From Deltaproteobacteria bacterium (GTDB lineage: Bacteria > Desulfobacterota > SM23-61): 5,549 bases of DNA. Numbering within the stretch: position 1 is the stretch's first letter; every line of letters begins with the position of its first letter. The DNA is taken from the NCBI GenBank assembly GCA_026388915.1, contig JAPLIW010000165.1, forward strand, positions 1 through 5,549. The letters are read 5' to 3'. Under the pieces are notes generated by a model. It was not told where the DNA came from, did not search any database, and was given only the letters and a program-made list of their open reading frames with translations. A program made the translations under genes and the position numbers. Positions 1 to 4,172 of this stretch are shown here, in pieces.

Positions 1-2
1 CG

Positions 3-39
3 GAAATCCCCCCCACCCCCCCCTTATGTAGAGGGAGGG
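3..39. repeat. C-rich/G-rich inverted repeat, copy 1
   Basis: GAAAT is followed by seven C, an A and eight C, then TTATGTAG and AGGGAGGG. This gives a loose hairpin of the same design as 154-190. The long C-runs make the exact base count sensitive to sequencing error. Confidence 0.45.
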
Positions 40-47
40 AGAGAGCA

Positions 48-68
48 AGGGCACCCGCCGGGTGCCCT
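48..68. repeat. Perfect 9-base-stem hairpin (GGGCACCC type)
   Basis: AGGGCACCC and GGGTGCCCT form a perfect 9-base inverted repeat around a 3-base GCC loop. On the minus strand it is followed by TTGCTCTCTCCC, pyrimidine-rich but without a true T-run. It could serve as a weak transcript end for the operon about 340 bases after the last stop codon, or be a dispersed palindromic repeat. Confidence 0.6.
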
Positions 69-153
69 ACATCATCCCGACGGGTTGAACCGAAAAAGCA
101 CTGACGCCGCTCGAATTACCAAGTGGCTATTTCCGAGAAAAAAATTCCGCCTT

Positions 154-190
154 CGAAATCCCCCAGCCGCCTTTTTTAAAGGAGGGGAAA
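154..190. repeat. C-rich/G-rich inverted repeat, copy 2
   Basis: The sequence begins CGAAATCCCCC, continues with a pyrimidine-rich arm ending CCGCCTTT, and closes with AAAGGAGGGG, giving an imperfect hairpin at about 159-187. It shares the opening GAAATCCCCC and the general design with the segment at 3-39. Such AAATCCCCC...AAAGGGGGA elements are familiar dispersed intergenic repeats in Desulfobacterota-like genomes; this family assignment rests on recall. Confidence 0.55.
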
Positions 191-321
191 AGCAAATAGG
201 GCGCATAGTACGTTCCTGCAATGCACCGCTGATCCCCCGCCTCCCTCAATATATTCATATGGACAGAGTTATTCGGGTTGTAACCCTATTCTTTTCCGCA
301 GCATTGATATCTCTGTTCTCC

Positions 322-348
322 TTGTAATCTGTGTAATCTGCGAAATCT
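322..348. repeat. Three tandem 9-base units beside the heptamer array
   Basis: TTGTAATCT, GTGTAATCT and GCGAAATCT follow one another with a strict 9-base period, and a degenerate fourth unit starts at 349. The TGCGGA at 348-353 is complementary to TCCGCA at 365-370 across an 11-base loop, so the nonamer and heptamer arrays meet in a small hairpin. No T-run makes this a typical terminator. Confidence 0.65.
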
Positions 349-365
349 GCGGATAGACAATCATT

Positions 366-393
366 CCGCAATCCCCAATCCGCAATCCGCATT
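366..393. repeat. Four tandem heptamers just downstream of the OCD-family gene
   Basis: Four consecutive 7-base units, CCGCAAT, CCCCAAT, CCGCAAT and CCGCATT, fill 366-393. They end 12 bases before the stop codon of the OCD-family gene. The unit matches the arrays at 1506-1533 (opposite orientation) and 1557-1584 (same orientation) on the other side of that gene. Confidence 0.8.
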
Positions 394-405
394 TGATAGG
401 GGGTG

Positions 406-1395
406 TCACCAAAGATTTACCCAACTCCCCAGGTTGCGTGCCAAGGCGGTCTCATATATCCGACGAGCAACGGCGACATCCAGGGTTCCCACCCCGGTCA
501 AGCAGGCCAGGGTCCTTTCATCTCTGGTTTCCCTTCCCTTCTTCCTTCCACTCACGATCTCCCCGAGCTCAGCATAAATCATCCCGTCTTTAAACTCTCC
601 TCTTTCATACCCCTTCCACAACTCGCCCCGGTAGCGGGCCTGGGTCCGGTCATCGACCACCAGCTTTTCAACTTTTTTCGGCAAGGCCGGATCCAACTCC
701 GGGTAGGACCCCACACTGGCGATGAACGCCCCGGGTTTGACCCATTCATTCCTGACGAATTCTCCTTCGGCGGAGGTAACGGTGACGATGAGGTCAGCTC
801 CTTCCACGGCTTCTTTCGCATGGGAGCAAAGGCGAACGGGGAGATTCAGCAGGAGGGCCATTTCTTCCCGGTACTTTTCCCCTGCCCGGGAATCGAGGTC
901 ATAGAGATGGATCTCCCGCAGGGCGAAGATCCGGCTGAGCGCCTTCGCCGTGGACCTCCCCTGAGTCCCGGCCCCGATGACCGCCAAAACCCCGGAATCC
1001 GGGTTGGCAAGGTATTTGGCGGTTACGGCGGTCATGGCACCGGTCCGGAAAGTAGTCAGATGGGTCCCGTCGAAAACAGCCAGGGGGTAGCCGTTCTCCG
1101 GGTCGGTCAGGATCATGAGCGCCAGGATGTGGGGTAATCCGAATCTCTCCGGGTTGGCTTTATAGCCGGTGACAATCTTCACCCCTACGGCTTTAGCCGA
1201 GGGGACGCTCGCCGGGCCGGCAAACATAAAATCACCGTGCCCCTCACCCGGCAGATACATGAAGAGCTTGGGCCGAAGGATCGTCCGGCCCAAACCGGCC
1301 TCCCGAAAGGTTTCTTCCACCACCCGGAAAGTTTCATCGAGATCCAGGCAGCTTAGGACCTCGGAAGCGGAGAGAATCAGGGTTTTCCTATCCAT
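406..1395 (-). CDS. Ornithine cyclodeaminase/mu-crystallin family NAD(P)-dependent protein, probably an imine reductase or amino-acid dehydrogenase
   Basis: The 329-residue length is normal for this family, which includes ornithine cyclodeaminase, archaeal alanine dehydrogenase, ketimine reductase (mu-crystallin) and iminosuccinate reductase. ATG at 1395 is chosen because MDRKTLILSASEVLSCLDLDETFRVVEETF reads as the usual family N-terminus; no Shine-Dalgarno sequence is evident. Key parts are GVKIVTGY with K73, the TTFRTGAMTA segment with R117 (both at positions used for substrate carboxylate binding), a Rossmann motif VIGAGTQG (139-146) with an acidic strand end HLYDLD (163-168), EGADLIVTVTSAEG (198-211) and IASVGSYPELDP (225-236). 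In true ornithine cyclodeaminases an aspartate follows the VGG turn; here the matching residue is Y231, so deamination of ornithine is unlikely. The acidic D166/D168 suggests an NAD(H) preference, but this is tentative. The gene follows the aminotransferase on the same strand, yet 298 repeat-rich bases separate them, so it may have its own promoter. The actual substrate is not readable from sequence. Confidence 0.9.
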   Translation of the reverse strand: MDRKTLILSASEVLSCLDLDETFRVVEETFREAGLGRTILRPKLFMYLPGEGHGDFMFAGPASVPSAKAVGVKIVTGYKANPERFGLPHILALMILTDPENGYPLAVFDGTHLTTFRTGAMTAVTAKYLANPDSGVLAVIGAGTQGRSTAKALSRIFALREIHLYDLDSRAGEKYREEMALLLNLPVRLCSHAKEAVEGADLIVTVTSAEGEFVRNEWVKPGAFIASVGSYPELDPALPKKVEKLVVDDRTQARYRGELWKGYERGEFKDGMIYAELGEIVSGRKKGRETRDERTLACLTGVGTLDVAVARRIYETALARNLGSWVNLW

Positions 1396-1412
1396 AAACC
1401 ATAAGCCATGAC
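1392..1412. repeat. Three tandem heptamers overlapping the OCD-family start codon
   Basis: CCATAAA, CCATAAG and CCATGAC lie in direct succession. On the minus strand this gives three ATGG words spaced seven bases apart, with ATGs starting at 1409, 1402 and 1395. Seven is not a multiple of three, so they fall in three different frames; only the last opens the gene. The first reads ten codons to a TGA at 1377 and the second four codons to a TAG at 1388, both overlapping the real start. Confidence 0.65.
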
Positions 1413-1454
1413 TTCCGGCAGAGCCGGGGGCTTGAAAATCCGGGAACCGCTCAA

Positions 1455-1473
1455 AGCCCTCCAACTGAGGGCT
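1455..1473. repeat. Short perfect hairpin in the leader of the OCD-family gene
   Basis: AGCCCTC and GAGGGCT form a perfect 7-base stem around a 5-base loop. On the minus strand it is followed by only TTGAG, so a terminator or attenuator function would be weak. It may be another dispersed repeat fragment. Confidence 0.5.
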
Positions 1474-1504
1474 ACCTGAAGGTGGCCTTTGATCGGGCAT
1501 CAGA

Positions 1505-1585
1505 AATTGCGGAATGTAGATTGCGGAATGCGGATTGAAAAAGAAAACCCCAAAATCCGAAATCCGCAATTCGAAATCCGAAATT
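1505..1585. repeat. Long imperfect inverted repeat built from 7-base tandem units
   Basis: The left arm (1505-1536) and right arm (1554-1585) are both 32 bases and match as inverted repeats at 24 of 32 positions, with a 17-base A-rich spacer. Each arm is itself a tandem array with a 7-base period. The right arm has four units near CCGAAAT/CCGCAAT (1557-1584), and the left arm has four units whose complement is near CCGCAAT/CCGCATT (1506-1533). On the minus-strand transcript it would fold into a long bulged hairpin upstream of the OCD-family gene. No T-run follows it, so it is not a standard terminator. The same unit recurs at 366-393. Confidence 0.8.
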
Positions 1586-1693
1586 CAATGGGCCGATGCT
1601 TTTTGCGCACAAGCTCCTCGCCCCCGGGCCACGACCCAGGCATATCGGAAATGTCAAAATCTATGAGTCCTCCGGCAAAGCTGGGGGTTTACA

Positions 1694-3052
1694 TTACCTT
1701 AAAGTTTTTTCTTCAATCATCGTGTCCAGACAATTCCCAAAGGCCTTCATCGTTCTTTTCAAGTCCTCTCCCGAATGGACGGCGGAGACGTAGAGGTCAT
1801 AGCCTCGGGCGGCGGACTTCACCCCGTGGAGGGCGAAATTTCGGTAGAGGGCTTCGCCGACATCCGACGGACGTTCTTTGCCGGCATTCAGGCAGACCAC
1901 CCGGGCACACTGCCCCTGGAGATCGCATTTTCCCAAATAAACATGAACCACGGAAAAATTGCTGTCGTAAATGCAGCCGGGGATCTCCCTTTCATCCAGT
2001 TTTCCCTGCATGCCGTCCCGCAGCTTCCGGGCGTTGCGGTTGGCATCCTGGGTCGGCTGGCCGGTGGCGATGACGTTTAGGTAAGCGATGCCGCTGGCCG
2101 CGCAGAGGGGGTTGGCGTTGAAGGTGCCGAAATGGGAAACCCGCTGGTACCGGTTCCAGTCTTCGTCTTTGAAAAGAAACATCTCCATGACGTTCTTCTT
2201 TCCCACGATGGCGCCCGCCCCCGGCATGACCCCGCTGATGCCCTTGCCTAGGGTGGTTAAATCCGGAGTCACCCCCACCGCTGCCTGAACCCCGCCGGGG
2301 GAGTACCGGAACCCGGTCACGATTTCATCGAATAAGAGCAGGGTCCCGTATTTCTCCGTCAATTCCCTCATGGTTTGATAAAAAGAGGGTTTAATGCCGA
2401 CGACCCCCGAACTGGCGCCGGCAGCCTCCACCATCACCGCCGCCACATCCCGGTTCCGCAGGGCCTCTTCCAGGACTGCTTCTTCGTTCATGGGAAGGAC
2501 GATCGTGTCTTCGACCGCCGAAGGAAGGACTCCACCCGAAACCGACACCTGGAAAGGCTTCTTGTAGCCCACCATAACCGCGTCGTAGGCCCCGGCGAAG
2601 TGAAACTGGAACCGGATGATCTTTTTCCTTCCGGTGTAGGCCCGGGCGAGGCGGACTCCGAGCATGACCGCTTCCGTCCCGGAGTTGGTGAACTCGACCC
2701 GCTCGGCTGAAGGAATCAGCTTCTGGATGATCCCCGCCCAATCCAGCATGAGGTCACAGCAGGTGCCGAACTGAACCCCCTTCTCCAGCTGTTCCTTTGC
2801 CGCCTGGACCACGACCGGATGGGCGTGGCCGAGCACTTTCCCCCCGTGACCCCCAAAGTAATCGATGAACTCGTTCCCGTCCACATCCCAGATGTGAGAC
2901 CCGCGGGCCCGGGTCATGAAAAGGGGGAAAGGCGATACTTGCCAGGCATCATGGGCCACCCCGCGGGGAACCATCCCCTCCGCCCTTTCAAACATTTCCC
3001 TGGAGCGAGGAAATTTGTCTTCATACTGTTCTGCACTGGCCTGCCTAGCCAT
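1694..3052 (-). CDS. Class III PLP-dependent aminotransferase, glutamate-1-semialdehyde aminomutase-like
   Basis: This is a fold-type I, class III aminotransferase. Family members move an amino group between an amine or amino acid and a keto compound using pyridoxal phosphate in the cytoplasm. It has 452 residues from the preferred ATG. Visible motifs: GSHIWDVDGNEFIDYFGGHG (51-70), GHAHP (75-79), NSGTEA (123-128, phosphate binding), HFAGAYD (151-157), EAAG (209-212), FDEIVTGFR (241-249, with D242 expected to contact the PLP ring nitrogen), TTLGKGISG (266-274, with K270 the expected Schiff-base lysine) and HFGTFNANPLCAASG (307-321). The active site therefore appears intact. The segment usually read as HYHGWHD in related aminomutases is HFAGAYD here, so substrate preference may differ from true HemL. 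The linkage to a solute importer rather than haem genes, and this divergence, argue against chlorophyll/haem biosynthesis; catabolism of an amino compound is more likely. It lies 110 bases after tctC and is probably in the same transcript. The exact substrate is unknown. Confidence 0.92.
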   Translation of the reverse strand: MARQASAEQYEDKFPRSREMFERAEGMVPRGVAHDAWQVSPFPLFMTRARGSHIWDVDGNEFIDYFGGHGGKVLGHAHPVVVQAAKEQLEKGVQFGTCCDLMLDWAGIIQKLIPSAERVEFTNSGTEAVMLGVRLARAYTGRKKIIRFQFHFAGAYDAVMVGYKKPFQVSVSGGVLPSAVEDTIVLPMNEEAVLEEALRNRDVAAVMVEAAGASSGVVGIKPSFYQTMRELTEKYGTLLLFDEIVTGFRYSPGGVQAAVGVTPDLTTLGKGISGVMPGAGAIVGKKNVMEMFLFKDEDWNRYQRVSHFGTFNANPLCAASGIAYLNVIATGQPTQDANRNARKLRDGMQGKLDEREIPGCIYDSNFSVVHVYLGKCDLQGQCARVVCLNAGKERPSDVGEALYRNFALHGVKSAARGYDLYVSAVHSGEDLKRTMKAFGNCLDTMIEEKTLR

Positions 3053-3060
3053 TCTTCCCA

Positions 3061-3067
3061 CCCCTTT
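3061..3067 (-). promoter_or_regulatory. Probable ribosome binding site deciding the aminotransferase start
   Basis: On the minus strand AAAGGGG is followed after eight bases by ATG at 3052. An alternative GTG at 3061 in the same frame overlaps this purine run and would have no good site of its own, so the ATG is preferred. This shortens the protein from 455 to 452 residues. Confidence 0.6.
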
Positions 3068-3128
3068 CGGATTCTTTTCAAGCCTTTATTCCATTCCTCT
3101 ACTTCTTGGCCCTGTTAACCAAGACCCT

Positions 3129-3157
3129 GTAGGAGCGGGTTTGAAACCCACCCCTGC
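3129..3157. repeat. Palindromic intergenic repeat between tctC and the aminotransferase gene
   Basis: The 29 bases form an imperfect palindrome centred on G3143. The left arm GTAGGAGCGGGTTT pairs with AAACCCACCCCTGC with two mismatches and one G-T wobble. It lies just downstream of the tctC stop. No run of T follows on either strand, so it does not look like an intrinsic terminator. It resembles REP-like palindromes of the GTAGGGGCGGGTTT type scattered between genes in many environmental bacterial genomes. It could stabilise the upstream mRNA or modulate read-through into the aminotransferase gene; that role is an inference. Confidence 0.7.
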
Positions 3158-3162
3158 GGAGC

Positions 3163-4143
3163 CTATTCAATCGGTTTGAAACCGCTGTAGTCGATGAGCC
3201 TCTTCAATTTCCTGTCCTCTTGCTCATAAAAGGCGGGTAGCTCCTGGGGCCCCATATATCTCGCCACCCCTCCGAGCTTCCGGTATAATTGGCGGTATTC
3301 CGGGGCTTCCATGGCCGCCTTGAAGGCGTCATGCAGCTTCTGGAACCGGTCTTTCGGAACTCCCTTGGGAACGCTCCAGACATACCAGGCCCCGATCAAT
3401 ATCTGTTCATATCCCTCTTCCTTCATGATGGGGACGTCGGGGACCGCGAAATTTCTCTCGGGGGAGCCGACCACCAGGAGCCTGAATTTCTTCCCCTCCA
3501 CATAAGGAAGGAGACTGGGGAGCTCCGACACCGCAGAATCCACGTGCCCCCCCAGGAGAGCGGTAATCGACGGGCCGGCGCCCTTGAAGGGTACGTGGGT
3601 AAGCTTCACCCCGGTGACCATTTCGATGCCCAGGGCGGAGACATGGTAGTTGGCCCCCATGCCCGAGTTGCCCATCTGAACTTTTCCCGGGTTGGCCTTG
3701 GCGTAGCTGATGTACTCCTTGAAGTTCTTCCAGGGCGCGTCCGTCTTGACCGCCAGGGCCGCGGGCATGTCGATGACCATAATAATGGGATCGACCTTTT
3801 TGAAGTTCACTCCGGTCCGGGTGGTGTATTGAGTTAAGATAAAACTCTGATTGGTGACCCCCACCGTGTAGCCGTCCGGAGCCGCATTGGCCACGTGGTT
3901 CCAGGCGATGGTCCCTCCCCCTCCCGGCTTGTTGACGATCTGGATGCTCCCCTGGATCGCCTTCTCGAAGTGAGGCTGGAGGGCTTGGGCATTCACGGTC
4001 CCTCCTCCCCCCGCAGCCCAGGGGATAATGAACTGGATGGGTCGGTCGGGGAATTTCTCCTGGGAGAAAGCCGTCCCGGCCAATAACCCCAGCCCCGCTG
4101 CGCACGCTAGAAAAGTCCAGATTTTTTTTGCTCGGATATTCAT
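3163..4143 (-). CDS. tctC: TctC/Bug-family periplasmic solute-binding protein of a TTT transporter
   Basis: This is the extracytoplasmic binding protein that captures a carboxylated or similar solute and hands it to the TctA/TctB membrane part. It has 326 residues, normal for the family. The frame stays open further upstream, but ATG at 4143 is chosen because AAGGAGG (4149-4155) sits five bases before it and the protein then begins with a typical signal peptide: MNIRAKK, a hydrophobic core at about 9-23, and likely cleavage after AFS near residue 27. The mature start FPDRPIQFIIPWAAGGGG (31-48) is the classic Bug/TctC opening, and NKPGGGGTIAWNHVANAAPDG (71-91) and HVPFKGAGPSITALLGGHVD (183-202) are further signatures. 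One oddity is that the aspartate usually found just after the glycine-rich loop (GGxxD) is absent; the local residues are GGGGTVNA. The gene follows tctA by 29 bases. Its last codons contain a small palindrome that matches the core of a repeat just downstream. The ligand cannot be deduced. Confidence 0.94.
   Translation of the reverse strand: MNIRAKKIWTFLACAAGLGLLAGTAFSQEKFPDRPIQFIIPWAAGGGGTVNAQALQPHFEKAIQGSIQIVNKPGGGGTIAWNHVANAAPDGYTVGVTNQSFILTQYTTRTGVNFKKVDPIIMVIDMPAALAVKTDAPWKNFKEYISYAKANPGKVQMGNSGMGANYHVSALGIEMVTGVKLTHVPFKGAGPSITALLGGHVDSAVSELPSLLPYVEGKKFRLLVVGSPERNFAVPDVPIMKEEGYEQILIGAWYVWSVPKGVPKDRFQKLHDAFKAAMEAPEYRQLYRKLGGVARYMGPQELPAFYEQEDRKLKRLIDYSGFKPIE
3172..3184. repeat. Small perfect palindrome in the last codons of tctC
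   Basis: CGGTTT-G-AAACCG is a perfect 6-base inverted repeat around one base. It encodes the GFKP part of the C-terminal SGFKPIE of the binding protein. Its core GGTTTGAAACC recurs in the larger palindrome at 3129-3157. Whether this is a second, truncated repeat copy that invaded the gene end or a chance coding sequence is not clear. Confidence 0.5.
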
Positions 4144-4148
4144 GGTCT

Positions 4149-4155
4149 CCTCCTT
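4149..4155 (-). promoter_or_regulatory. Strong Shine-Dalgarno sequence of the tctC gene
   Basis: On the minus strand AAGGAGG lies five bases before ATG at 4143, within the 29-base gap after the tctA stop. It is a near-perfect match to the anti-Shine-Dalgarno sequence and fixes the tctC start against the longer open frame. A strong site suits a binding protein that is normally needed in excess over its membrane partners. Confidence 0.85.
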
Positions 4156-4172
4156 GGATAAGTTTCTCAAGC

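Larger units (their letters stand above)
1..405. other. Noncoding repeat-rich region downstream of the operon
   Basis: No convincing gene is present. The only open frame of any length (about 80 codons, plus strand, 85-327) runs through the C-rich repeat, lacks a ribosome binding site and has no recognisable protein character. The region is a patchwork: a C-rich inverted repeat, the GGGCACCC hairpin, about 85 bases of unremarkable sequence, the second C-rich inverted repeat, a further AT-richer stretch (about 190-320) in which nothing stands out, then the nonamer and heptamer arrays. This is typical of a gap between transcription units. Confidence 0.6.
1396..1693. other. 298-base intergenic leader between the aminotransferase and OCD-family genes
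   Basis: There is no convincing gene in this gap. Read on the minus strand it contains a weak hairpin just after the aminotransferase stop (about 1669-1686, two mismatches), a TTGACA-like hexamer near 1656-1661 without a good -10 partner, the long heptamer hairpin (1505-1585), a short perfect hairpin (1455-1473), a 5-base-stem hairpin CCGGC-AGA-GCCGG (1415-1427), and a heptamer triplet reaching into the next start codon. The frame of the downstream gene stays open to 1569, but the added residues are low-complexity and repeat-derived, so they are treated as noncoding. No clear promoter or Shine-Dalgarno sequence was found. Confidence 0.6.

Noticed and set aside
85..327. Possible 80-codon plus-strand gene
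   Set aside because: No ribosome binding site, it runs through an intergenic inverted repeat, and the translation looks random apart from a short hydrophobic end.
403..1137. Plus-strand open frame of 244 codons opposite the OCD-family gene
   Set aside because: It is antisense to a well-supported family member and rich in G and P, with no motif or ribosome binding site.
1396..1569. N-terminal extension of the OCD-family protein, including ATG at 1500
   Set aside because: The added residues derive from repeat DNA, have no family similarity and no ribosome binding site. The family N-terminus fits ATG at 1395.
366..1585. Heptamer arrays as a CRISPR array
   Set aside because: The units are 7 bases in direct tandem, with no repeats of about 25-37 bases separated by unique spacers and no cas genes nearby.
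1640..1662. TTGACA-like hexamer as promoter for the OCD-family gene
   Set aside because: No acceptable -10 hexamer at 16-18 bases; the nearest AT-rich word (GATATG) is only about five bases away.
3129..3157. Palindrome as an intrinsic terminator after tctC
   Set aside because: A strong stem is present but no T-run follows on either strand, so a dispersed palindromic repeat is the better reading.
3407..4105. Minus-strand frame of 232 codons within tctC in another frame
   Set aside because: The translation is dominated by R, G, H and P and overlaps the real binding protein completely, so it is a frame shadow.
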